Positions 16,722 to 21,804 of a stretch of 23,879 nucleotides of DNA are shown here, one piece after another (positions within the stretch are counted from its first letter, which is position 1; every line of letters starts with the position of its first letter). This DNA is from a virus, in IMG/VR virus record IMGVR_UViG_3300020187_000218, positions 1 to 23,879 of that record. The stretch is one strand, 5' to 3'. The notes beneath the pieces are model-generated. The model saw nothing but the letters and a program-made list of their open reading frames with translations, had not been told where the DNA came from and ran no database searches. A program made the translations under genes and the position numbers.

Positions 16722-17075
16722 ATGGGTAAATTCAAATATTTTAAAATAGAAGACTTTGACTGCCAGGAGACCGGCAAGAACGAAATGTCAGAGGAGTTTA
16801 TACACCGGCTAGACCAATTGCGCGAAAAGTGCGGATTTCCTTTTTACGTAACCAGCGGTTACAGAAGTCCTAATCATAGTTTAGAAAAAGTAAAAAAAAT
16901 GCCTGGAACGCACGCGCAAGGGTTGGCCTGCGATATTTATGTCAACGGCGGTAGACAGAGAATGCAGATCGTAAAGCAGGCGTGCGCAATGGGGTTTAAC
17001 GGTATAGGCGTTAGTAAGGCGTTTGTACATGTCGATATGCGGGACAGCGACAAGTCTGTCCTGTGGTGTTATTAA
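16722..17075 (+). CDS. Endolysin: M15-family zinc peptidase (D-Ala-D-Ala carboxypeptidase/L-Ala-D-Glu peptidase type)
   Basis: 117 residues from ATG 16722, two bases after the previous stop; an in-frame start 24 nt earlier would overlap the upstream gene. The conserved order of the M15 family is intact: YVTSGYRSP at 42-50 (substrate-side SGYRS), PGTHAQGLACD with His64 and Asp71 as zinc ligands, and HVD with His103 as the third ligand and Asp105 next to it. It should cut peptide cross-links of peptidoglycan after the holin opens the inner membrane. There is no signal peptide, so export depends on the holin. Placement among small membrane genes completes a lysis module. Confidence 0.9.
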   Translation: MGKFKYFKIEDFDCQETGKNEMSEEFIHRLDQLREKCGFPFYVTSGYRSPNHSLEKVKKMPGTHAQGLACDIYVNGGRQRMQIVKQACAMGFNGIGVSKAFVHVDMRDSDKSVLWCY

Positions 17076-17088
17076 CAGGAGCAAAACA

Positions 17089-17397
17089 ATGAGTGAGAAT
17101 ACTGTATCCATCCCGACGTGGGCATTGCCGTTTGTAATCTCTGGTCTAGGTGTTGCGATTGCCTATGGCTCTAGTATGGCTCAGGCAGAGGCTACAAAAT
17201 CAGAAGTTGAAAGAGTTGAAAAGGCTGTCGTTGAGGTTATAAAAGAATCTAACGCTAACGGTCGCGCAGTAGCTTTAAATTCTCAGGCTATACAACAAAT
17301 AGCAAAAGGATTAGCCGATCAGCAAGAGACAGCTAAAGCAAGCGATGAGAAGTTAGCGCAGCTTATAACAATCATGCTAGAACAGAAAAAACAGTGA
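17089..17397 (+). CDS. Membrane-anchored coiled-coil protein of the lysis block (i-spanin-like or holin helper)
   Basis: 102 residues from ATG 17089, with AGGAG 6 nt upstream. Residues ~9-32 form a TM helix (PTWALPFVISGLGVAIAYGSS), followed by a long heptad helix with strong charge alternation to the C-terminus (residues ~38-100). This is the shape expected for an inner-membrane spanin (Rz-like), with the coiled coil in the periplasm. No matching outer-membrane lipoprotein with a lipobox is seen nearby, so a complete two-component spanin is not shown. The GTG start of the next gene overlaps its stop. Confidence 0.66.
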   Translation: MSENTVSIPTWALPFVISGLGVAIAYGSSMAQAEATKSEVERVEKAVVEVIKESNANGRAVALNSQAIQQIAKGLADQQETAKASDEKLAQLITIMLEQKKQ

Positions 17398-17585
17398 GAA
17401 TGGTCTTTGCTTTACTCTTCTTTATCAACGGAGAAGCTGATGAGAGCAAGACACGTTACTACGTTAACAAACACGCGTGTGTTTATATGTGTCAAGAGTT
17501 AGCTAGACCCTCGCGAAAGTATGAAACTGTTGACTGTGTTTGCAAAGTGACTTGGGTTGATAATTCAACACGAGTTATAAAGTGA
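17394..17585 (+). CDS. Small Cys-containing putatively exported protein, copy 1 of tandem pair
   Basis: 63 residues from GTG 17394 (GTGA overlap with the previous stop); ATG 17400 is an alternative. The hydrophobic N-terminus (MVFALLFFING) could be a short signal or TM. The mature part has four Cys (residues ~29, 33, 48 and 50) and ends VCKVTWVDNSTRVI. It looks paralogous to the next gene in length, hydrophobic start and C-terminal (V/T)KWVD-like block. Position among lysis genes suggests an envelope role. Not a known spanin family; lacks an obvious lipobox. Confidence 0.6.
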   Translation: MRMVFALLFFINGEADESKTRYYVNKHACVYMCQELARPSRKYETVDCVCKVTWVDNSTRVIK

Positions 17586-17794
17586 AGACCCTTGTGTTTG
17601 TTCTGATGATTCAGACAATTAACAATAATTATGTAGAGTCTACTCAGGAGTATGCCTTCTTTCGTGACCTGAACCGGTGCATCTACTTCAGTGAGCTAAT
17701 AGCAAAGCAGATAAAATTTAACGAATATTTGCCTATTACTTCCTACTGTGTAACGAAGTGGGTAGACCCAGAAGAGACGGTCATTTTTGAATGA
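17582..17794 (+). CDS. Small putatively exported protein, copy 2 of tandem pair
   Basis: 70 residues from GTG 17582 (GTGA overlap with the previous stop). It starts with a hydrophobic segment (MKTLVFVLMIQTI), then a helical stretch with Cys (LNRCIYFSELIAKQIKFNEYL), ending SYCVTKWVDPEETVIF. It shares length, N-terminal hydrophobic segment and the final Cys-x(3)-(T/K)WVD-x(3-4)-(T/R)VI pattern with the preceding gene, so the two probably arose by duplication. Envelope function is inferred from position only. Confidence 0.6.
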   Translation: MKTLVFVLMIQTINNNYVESTQEYAFFRDLNRCIYFSELIAKQIKFNEYLPITSYCVTKWVDPEETVIFE

Positions 17795-17892
17795 GTAATT
17801 TTGATTATAAAGACAAAGATGAATGGAAGGCTTTGATTTTTACTATTGTGTTTTTTGGCGTTGGTTTTAGTTCACTTTTGTGGATAGATTAA
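17791..17892 (+). CDS. 33-residue single-TM peptide in the lysis block
   Basis: ATG 17791 overlaps the previous stop (ATGA), and the frame ends at 17892. It starts MSNFDYKDKDEWKALIF. Residues ~13-31 are a TM helix (WKALIFTIVFFGVGFSSLLW) after a charged N-terminus. Coupling and a composition typical of very small membrane proteins support it. It might modulate the holin or endolysin, but no family is recognised. Confidence 0.5.
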   Translation: MSNFDYKDKDEWKALIFTIVFFGVGFSSLLWID

Positions 17893-17910
17893 TCTTGAAA
17901 AGGAATAAAA

Positions 17911-18276
17911 ATGCTTGAACAATTAATTGCGCCTGTTACTGGGTTGTTAGAGAAATTCATTCCATCGGCAGATGAGGCTAATCGGTTAGCGCATGAAATA
18001 GCCACGATAAGTGAAAAACAGCATCAAGAAATTATGCTACAACAAATAGAACTGGCAAAAATCGAAGCTAATGGCAGTTTTTTACAGCGTTCTTGGCGGC
18101 CAATGATAGGGCATTGTTGTTGGGTTGGATTAGCTTATAACGTCATTTTAAGTCCTTTTTTGGGCATCTGGTTACCCGTTCCAGAGATACAATCTGACCT
18201 ACTTTATCCGGTGCTTTTAGGCATGTTAGGCATGTCTGGAATTAGGGGTTATGAGAAGGTCAAAGGCAAAGCGTAA
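17911..18276 (+). CDS. Holin of the 3-TM superfamily
   Basis: 121 residues from ATG 17911, with AAGGA 8 nt upstream. The N-terminal ~55 residues are a charged amphipathic helix (ADEANRLAHEIATISEKQHQEIMLQQIELAKIEANG). The motif RSWRPMIGHCCWVGLAYNVILSPFL (~60-84) and the second hydrophobic block (LLYPVLLGMLGMSGIRGYEKVKG, ~97-119) match the Holin_3TMs pattern (W-R-P-x-(I/L)-G ... LGxxGxRxYEK). Family function is inner-membrane permeabilisation, letting the M15 endolysin reach the wall. It is the last late gene before the attachment site. Confidence 0.88.
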   Translation: MLEQLIAPVTGLLEKFIPSADEANRLAHEIATISEKQHQEIMLQQIELAKIEANGSFLQRSWRPMIGHCCWVGLAYNVILSPFLGIWLPVPEIQSDLLYPVLLGMLGMSGIRGYEKVKGKA

Positions 18277-18284
18277 ATTTAGCG

Positions 18285-18306
18285 TCACCGACCATTCACC
18301 GACCAT
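18285..18306 (+). repeat. Arm-type repeats, left pair (TCACCGACCAT x2)
   Basis: Two identical copies of TCACCGACCAT start at 18285 and 18296, an exact 11-bp period, about one helical turn. The same word returns near 18489 and 18500. Spacing and location on both sides of the core fit binding sites for the Int N-terminal arm domain. Confidence 0.75.
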
Positions 18307-18334
18307 ATAGGCTGTTTTAAGGGTATTTTAATTG

Positions 18335-18347
18335 TAAGCTATTGATT
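18335..18347 (-). promoter_or_regulatory. IHF-binding consensus site in attP
   Basis: TAAGCTATTGATT matches the reverse of the IHF consensus WATCAANNNNTTR at every fixed position. It lies between the left arm repeats and the core, where IHF bends DNA in lambda-type intasomes. The flanking AT-rich sequence (ATTTTAATTG) supports bending. Confidence 0.6.
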
Positions 18348-18361
18348 TTAAACAAGTTAAA

Positions 18362-18389
18362 TGGGGTGGACGACGGGGATTGAACCCGT
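18362..18389 (-). other. tRNA 3'-end fragment (T arm, acceptor strand, CCA), His-like, attP core
   Basis: Read on the - strand this is T-stem ACGGG, loop TTCAATC, T-stem CCCGT, acceptor strand CGTCCAC, then C and CCA. The T stem pairs perfectly. A C at the discriminator position points to tRNA-His, which carries C73 in bacteria. No 5' half of a tRNA is present next to it, so it is not a functional tRNA gene. Phage integrases often recombine in this part of tRNA genes so that the host tRNA is restored. Confidence 0.8.
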
Positions 18390-18402
18390 TCCAATGACGG
18401 TG

Positions 18403-18420
18403 AGTGTCGGCCAGTGTCGG
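18403..18420 (+). repeat. AGTGTCGG direct repeats beside attP core
   Basis: Two copies of AGTGTCGG, at 18403-18410 and 18413-18420, with a 10-bp period, lie 14 bp from the tRNA fragment. They differ from the CACCGACCA arm repeats and may be Xis or additional Int sites. The reading is based on position and periodicity only. Confidence 0.5.
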
Positions 18421-18488
18421 CTACAGACCGCATGAATACTGACTTCTTATTTTTCTAAACCTACACTCAGCGACATTAACCGCATATC

Positions 18489-18509
18489 CACCGACCATTT
18501 CACCGACCA
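18489..18509 (+). repeat. Arm-type repeats, right pair (CACCGACCA x2)
   Basis: CACCGACCAT at 18489-18498 and TCACCGACCA at 18500-18509, 12 bp apart start to start. The second copy contains the integrase stop codon (TCA on this strand). The sequence is the same as the left pair, 200 bp away across the core. Confidence 0.7.
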
Positions 18510-19585
18510 CGCAGGGGTTTATGCTCGGTTCCTGGTAGCGGTTCAAACTGCGAAAAATCCTTGTCAGATGCGTACTCGTCTATCCACTCGGCGTAGGTTC
18601 TTAAAAACACGGCAGTAGAATGACCTAGCTGTTTTGCAGCTAAAGGTGGTAACACGCCTTTTGATAGTAACTCAGCGGCTCTTGTGTGCCTGCAGGTGTA
18701 AGGTATTCGGTAATGAATTTGTTTGCGTTTATGAGCCTTTTCCCAGGCTCGATTAAATCGCCTAGTATCCTTATAAAAACTACCATTTTCATTAACAAAG
18801 AAATAAGGGCTATCAATTCTCATAGGCATCATTTTCATGGCCTTTCTTACCCATAGCGGCACATAGACCTTTCTACGGTGTCCTGTCTTGGTAGACTCAA
18901 CTAGCTTTCCTCTTACTATCTGTTGGTGAACGTGCCAGTGTTCGCCATCAAAGTCATTTCTAAGCAGTCCTTTAATCTCCCCAGGGCGAAAGCCACACCC
19001 AAACAGAAGAGCAAAGTAAACATAAACATCACCCGTTAGGCATGACATTATCTTGTCACGCTCAACTGGCGTGTAGCGTTCTATTGGTTTAGTTTGTGCT
19101 TTTTTAGTTTTGATGATTGCTGCTGGATTTGGAAACACCTCGGCATAGTCAAGAACGCCACGCAATGGCCCAAGCGCGTTGTCACGAGTCTTGCTAGACG
19201 CATCTATACGACTAAGAGCCAGTTTAATCTCACGCGTGGTAATAGAGGCGCAGGGCTTCTTGCCAAACAGCGGTATCCAATATTTATTTAAAATGTTGAG
19301 GTAGCCTAGCTTTGTGGAGTGCTTGCCTTGATGAGTCTCAAGATATTCTTGAGCCATGCTGTAAAAAGATTGCAGGTGGGTAGGGTACTCTTCTTCCTCA
19401 AACGCCAGGCCAAGCCGAAACTTAACCTCTAGATCGTCTCGGTATTTTTTTACGCGCTTAACATCAGCCGCATTGTTGGAGTTGGCCGTAACGATCTCTT
19501 GGTAGACAAGCTTGCCTTGCTGCCAGATTCTGATTTGCAGCCCATTTCCGCGAGGTCTGATTCCTGTGGGGAACTTCTTATCCAT
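18500..19585 (-). CDS. int: Tyrosine-recombinase integrase
   Basis: 361 residues, ATG at 19585. Residues 7-30 (TGIRPRGNGLQIRIWQQGKL) form an arm-binding domain of the DUF3596/Min27 type. Residues ~68-155 form the core-binding SAM-like domain. The catalytic domain has Arg200 (CGFRPGEIKGL), Lys233 in the beta-hairpin (TKTGHRRKV), Tyr296-Thr-Cys-Arg299-His300 (the usual HxxR with His replaced by Tyr, as in several phage integrases), His322 (LGH) and nucleophile Tyr331 (RTYAEW). It should catalyse attP x attB exchange. The gene ends inside the right arm repeats of attP. Its start is overlapped by the upstream excisionase gene. Confidence 0.95.
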   Translation of the reverse strand: MDKKFPTGIRPRGNGLQIRIWQQGKLVYQEIVTANSNNAADVKRVKKYRDDLEVKFRLGLAFEEEEYPTHLQSFYSMAQEYLETHQGKHSTKLGYLNILNKYWIPLFGKKPCASITTREIKLALSRIDASSKTRDNALGPLRGVLDYAEVFPNPAAIIKTKKAQTKPIERYTPVERDKIMSCLTGDVYVYFALLFGCGFRPGEIKGLLRNDFDGEHWHVHQQIVRGKLVESTKTGHRRKVYVPLWVRKAMKMMPMRIDSPYFFVNENGSFYKDTRRFNRAWEKAHKRKQIHYRIPYTCRHTRAAELLSKGVLPPLAAKQLGHSTAVFLRTYAEWIDEYASDKDFSQFEPLPGTEHKPLRGR

Positions 19586-19731
19586 CGCTCAAATTCCTCT
19601 GTGTCGATCATTGTTGTGCGACCAATTACATAATAATGAACGCCCTTTGTCCAATGGCGCTGCATCCAACCCTGTACCGTCGAGGCTTTTACCCCGTGAT
19701 CATTCGCAAATTTTGTTTTATTAAGCAGCAT
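19450..19731 (-). CDS. xis: Excisionase / recombination directionality factor
   Basis: 93 residues from ATG 19731, with AAGG 7 nt upstream; GTG 19737 is an alternative. The first ~50 residues carry the winged-helix excisionase pattern: NKTKFANDHGVKASTVQGWMQRHWTKGVHYYVIGRTTMIDTEEFERWI, where the HTH (KASTVQGWMQRHW) is followed by the H-Y-x-V-x-G-(R/K)-T-x-x-I wing. The last ~40 residues overlap the integrase gene by 136 nt in another frame and look low-complexity. Xis bends attP DNA and steers Int toward excision. Order xis-int on one transcript is typical of lambdoid phages. Confidence 0.82.
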   Translation of the reverse strand: MLLNKTKFANDHGVKASTVQGWMQRHWTKGVHYYVIGRTTMIDTEEFERWIRSSPQESDLAEMGCKSESGSKASLSTKRSLRPTPTMRLMLSA

Positions 19732-19942
19732 CGGCACACCTTAAAGAATACTCTGCTATGTGCGTCTCGCCATGCCGTGTTGGCACTTGCTTTCTGCGTG
19801 ACTCAACTTTATGACCAAGGCCAATTAGCTCGTGTACGCGCGCCGAAAGTCGATAGCAGCCAAACAAATCTTGCGCCTCTTTGCTCGTTAAACTTTGTCC
19901 CGACTCCAAATACTTAAGAATTTGATTACGTTGTGATTTCAT
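19721..19942 (-). CDS. Helix-turn-helix protein (HTH_39-like)
   Basis: 73 residues from ATG 19942. The sequence QRNQILKYLESGQSLTSKEAQDLFGCYRLSARVHELIGLGHKVESR is the usual layout of the small HTH_39 family: two helices, a recognition helix with (C)xRLxARIxEL, then a beta wing and a short tail (GETHIAEYSL). These proteins are common in recombination operons of Gram-negative phages and may regulate or assist DNA processing. It overlaps the excisionase start region by 11 nt, and its start overlaps the preceding tiny gene (ATGA). Confidence 0.8.
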   Translation of the reverse strand: MKSQRNQILKYLESGQSLTSKEAQDLFGCYRLSARVHELIGLGHKVESRRKQVPTRHGETHIAEYSLRCADAA

Positions 19943-20025
19943 TTTTTACCTCTCAAAGTGTCATAACAATCAATTAGTGTTGCTACTAAAAATGCTACTA
20001 AAAAAAGCGCCATAAAATATTCCAT
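19939..20025 (-). CDS. 28-residue single-TM peptide
   Basis: ATG at 20025 with a strong AAAGGAG site 6 nt upstream; the frame ends at 19939-19941 in an ATGA overlap with the HTH gene. It is one hydrophobic helix (MALFLVAFLVATLIDCYDTL) with a basic C-terminus (LRGKK). A functional ribosome site and coupling support translation, but no family is recognised. Small membrane peptides of early phage operons sometimes affect the host envelope or superinfection. Confidence 0.55.
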   Translation of the reverse strand: MEYFMALFLVAFLVATLIDCYDTLRGKK

Positions 20026-20080
20026 TATCTTCTCCTTTAAGTGGCGCGTTGGTTCCGGTGCGCCAAGCCGGTTAGGGGTT

Positions 20081-20353
20081 CTAGAAGGGTATATCCTCAT
20101 CTAACTGGGCAATGCTCATATCGTTAACAGATGACTTAACCTGTTGTACGCCATTGTTGTGAGCCTGCTCCTTAGCCGTGTAGCTAAATTTCATGTATTT
20201 AGCACCAGCCTTGCTTGTGTTAATCCATCCACTAACCCAGTAGTCAGTGCCATTAATCATTGCTGACCCCTTGTAATCTGGGTGGCTATCGGTTTCCTTT
20301 TTGTCGTTTTTAAACAACGCGCCTTCATTATCTTTTTGCTCATACTCGCTCAT
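20081..20353 (-). CDS. ssDNA-binding-like protein with SSB C-terminal tip
   Basis: 90 residues, ATG 20353 in an ATGA overlap. GALFKNDKKETDSHPDYKGSAMINGTDYWVSGWINTSKAGAKYMKFSY looks like a small OB-like beta barrel, a pattern common in phage and plasmid hypothetical proteins. The last residues, LDEDIPF, match the conserved acidic tip of bacterial SSB (DDDIPF), which docks RecO, RecQ, PriA, DNA primase and other partners. It is preceded by a short linker (VKSSVNDMSIAQ). Likely a DNA-binding or SSB-mimicking protein in recombination or replication. It lies next to a putative annealing protein in the same operon. The OB fold is inference; the tip is seen directly. Confidence 0.72.
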   Translation of the reverse strand: MSEYEQKDNEGALFKNDKKETDSHPDYKGSAMINGTDYWVSGWINTSKAGAKYMKFSYTAKEQAHNNGVQQVKSSVNDMSIAQLDEDIPF

Positions 20354-20532
20354 GCTACTTTTTCCCTTTTTTGTCTACACTTGTTAAAAAATAAATCCTC
20401 GTCGAAATAGGCGTTTGGGCCAGCAGTAAATAAATCACAAAACACCTCCGCGCCGCGTAACTCCGCAAGCTCTACCTCTGCGATTGCACTTAATTCAGAA
20501 AGATGTATATGGTGTTTCTTTTCATCTTCCAT
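20350..20532 (-). CDS. Small acidic early protein, unknown function
   Basis: 60 residues from ATG 20532, with GGGGAAA upstream. Mostly helical (HLSELSAIAEVELAELRGAEVFCDLF), then FTAGPNAYFDEDLFFNKCRQKREKVA. No domain found. Its stop overlaps the start of the SSB-like gene (ATGA), so the pair is translationally coupled and may act together. Confidence 0.65.
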   Translation of the reverse strand: MEDEKKHHIHLSELSAIAEVELAELRGAEVFCDLFTAGPNAYFDEDLFFNKCRQKREKVA

Positions 20533-20551
20533 AGGTTTCCCCTTTAGTTAG

Positions 20552-21154
20552 TTAAATTGCTTCTGAGACAAAGATTCCTGCCTCGCGAAATTGAGATGTT
20601 TTCATGGTGGCAAGCTCTTTGGTTGTAAACATGCCTCCCTTCGATGGTGCACGCCAAATTGATCGCTGCTGCTCTTCATTTAGGGTTAGCCACTCTTCTG
20701 CTGCAGTGTCAAAATCATCACAGGCCAACGCGTCTTTAATTGCCGCAATTGTTCCTAAATGCTCACGGGCTGATGCGTTGTAAGTTAAAAGCTGTTCTTG
20801 CGCATTTATCTCGGTCTGCTGAATAATGGCGTCTGAAACCTCATTGGCTGATGCGTACTCTGTACCTGCAAAGCCTACTGATGCCAACGCTCTACCGATT
20901 GCTGATGTCTCGCAATTTTCAAGCGCGGAGGTTTTATTGATGTTGCTACTGCCTCGCAACTCTTCAGCGTAGCCAGTGCCTCTGATGCGGCCATCAGAAT
21001 CTTTAATCGTAGATTTAATAACAACCAGATTCCCATCTTTGATAAGGTCAGTTTCAATAGCCCATCCTTTGTGTGCGGCTGATGAGTGAAATTCATTAAC
21101 TCTCAGGGCCACGGTTTTGTAGTCATTTTTATGGATTTTTATTATGCCGTTCAT
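20552..21154 (-). CDS. Putative single-strand annealing/recombination protein (ETSAIGRALA family)
   Basis: 200 residues from ATG 21154, with GAGGTG upstream; a GTG 24 nt earlier is possible but would overlap the preceding gene more. Residues ~10-60 contain NDYKTVALRVNEFH, then a beta sheet with VVIKSTIKDSDGRIRGTGYAEE. Next is NKTSALENCETSAIGRALASVGFAGTEYASANEV (~74-107). The ETSAIGRAL(A)xxG pattern is shared by Erf/Rad52-like annealing protein families and other phage recombination proteins. The C-terminus is helical. I infer a DNA annealing or repair role beside the SSB-like gene. An Erf or Sak assignment would need structure comparison. Confidence 0.6.
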   Translation of the reverse strand: MNGIIKIHKNDYKTVALRVNEFHSSAAHKGWAIETDLIKDGNLVVIKSTIKDSDGRIRGTGYAEELRGSSNINKTSALENCETSAIGRALASVGFAGTEYASANEVSDAIIQQTEINAQEQLLTYNASAREHLGTIAAIKDALACDDFDTAAEEWLTLNEEQQRSIWRAPSKGGMFTTKELATMKTSQFREAGIFVSEAI

Positions 21155-21378
21155 TCGCAACACCTCGCTGACTCGCACTCGCCTAAAGCAAACGCATCAC
21201 CATAGCCCTCGTGATACTCAACCGATGCACAAAATTGATCTGCATCTCTAAAATTAAAGTAATCAGCCTGGCCTCTTAGGTACTCTGGACTTTTAGTGTT
21301 TGTAGCAGTCGTTAACGAACTCTCTAAATTTGATATAAGGTCTTCGGCAGTAAATTTAAAAGTTTCTAAAATATCCAT
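21151..21378 (-). CDS. Early-operon hypothetical protein
   Basis: 75 residues, ATG 21378. A helical N-terminus (ILETFKFTAEDLISNLESSL) precedes RGQADYFNFRDADQFCASVEYHEGYGDAFALGE, and it ends in a Cys-rich tip (CESARCCE) with four Cys in all. No family recognised. It overlaps the following gene by four bases (ATGA), so it is coupled to the putative annealing protein. Confidence 0.62.
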   Translation of the reverse strand: MDILETFKFTAEDLISNLESSLTTATNTKSPEYLRGQADYFNFRDADQFCASVEYHEGYGDAFALGECESARCCE

Positions 21379-21380
21379 GA

Positions 21381-21719
21381 TTAGCTCCTATGCTCAATAA
21401 TTCGTTCGGCATAAGTCGTTAGCTGATCAAATACAAGCTCACCTAGTGCGTTAAAATCTTTTTCTGCAACTGCCTGAACTAATGCGCTTTCTAAATTCTC
21501 TTGGGCAATAGCGTTTTGCTTATGCTCAAAGATTCCAACAACTGGCCCAGTAAACGGCCCAGTAAATCCGTCAACGCTCATTGCTTCCCACAAGATAATA
21601 GGGTCTTTAAGTGTATTAACGATTTCATCGATTGACGGTTGCATTTCTTGTTCAAAAACGTAGTCGTCATCTGGTGGATTAACGCGATTAGGATTGTCTA
21701 GCCATTGAAAATGATTCAT
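21381..21719 (-). CDS. First gene of the leftward early operon, unknown function
   Basis: 112 residues from ATG 21719, with AGGGG 7 nt upstream. It is acidic with a Pro/Asn-rich start (MNHFQWLDNPNRVNPPDDDYVFEQ), a middle with a tandem-like FTGPFTGPVVG, and a helical C-terminus (QENLESALVQAVAEKDFNALGELVFDQLTTYAERIIEH). No recognised domain. Directly follows the putative leftward promoter and operator, so it would be the earliest protein made when the repressor is lifted. Confidence 0.65.
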   Translation of the reverse strand: MNHFQWLDNPNRVNPPDDDYVFEQEMQPSIDEIVNTLKDPIILWEAMSVDGFTGPFTGPVVGIFEHKQNAIAQENLESALVQAVAEKDFNALGELVFDQLTTYAERIIEHRS

Positions 21720-21775
21720 GTTTATTCCCCTGGTTGTTGCTAAAAATGCATCACTAAATGTGTGCGATTTATTGT

Positions 21776-21804
21776 AGATTACACACTATATGTGTAAATT
21801 GCAA
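21776..21804 (-). promoter_or_regulatory. Putative leftward early promoter (P_L-like)
   Basis: On the - strand, TTGCAA (21799-21804) and TAATCT (21776-21781) are separated by exactly 17 nt. The gap is filled by the inverted repeat at 21779-21797, so a bound repressor would block RNA polymerase. It would drive the operon from 21719 down to int. Boxes match sigma-70 at 4 of 6 and about 4 of 6 positions. Confidence 0.5.
21779..21797. promoter_or_regulatory. Operator candidate in P_L: perfect 7-bp inverted repeat
   Basis: TTACACACTATATGTGTAA: arms TTACACA and TGTGTAA are fully complementary around CTATA. The inner word ACAC-N5-GTGT (21783-21795) recurs near the Cro-like gene and, with one change, at the repressor promoter. 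Its place between the -10 and -35 boxes supports an operator. Confidence 0.62.

Larger units (their letters stand above)
18285..18509. other. Phage attachment site attP with arm repeats, IHF site and tRNA-derived core
   Basis: A 225-bp non-coding interval between the holin stop and the integrase stop. It has, left to right: two direct copies of TCACCGACCAT, an IHF consensus match, a tRNA 3'-end core, two AGTGTCGG copies, and two more CACCGACCA copies, the last reaching the integrase stop codon. This is the layout of a lambda-type attP, with P arm, core and P' arm, next to int. Phage genes on both sides mean attP is intact here and not split into attL and attR. Confidence 0.8.

Noticed and set aside
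17791-17826. DYKDKDE near the start of the 33-residue peptide resembles an epitope-tag sequence
   Set aside because: It is a chance charged stretch in a phage gene. Surrounding sequence shows no vector or engineered feature.
18362-18389. Functional tRNA or tmRNA gene
   Set aside because: Only the T arm and acceptor 3' strand are present, with no matching D or anticodon arms upstream. The C discriminator also differs from the A expected in tmRNA.
20042-20065. Inverted repeat TGGCGC/GCGCCA between the SSB-like gene and the 28-residue peptide as a terminator
   Set aside because: The 6-bp stem has a 12-nt loop and no T tract in either direction. It may be an mRNA structure, but termination is not supported.
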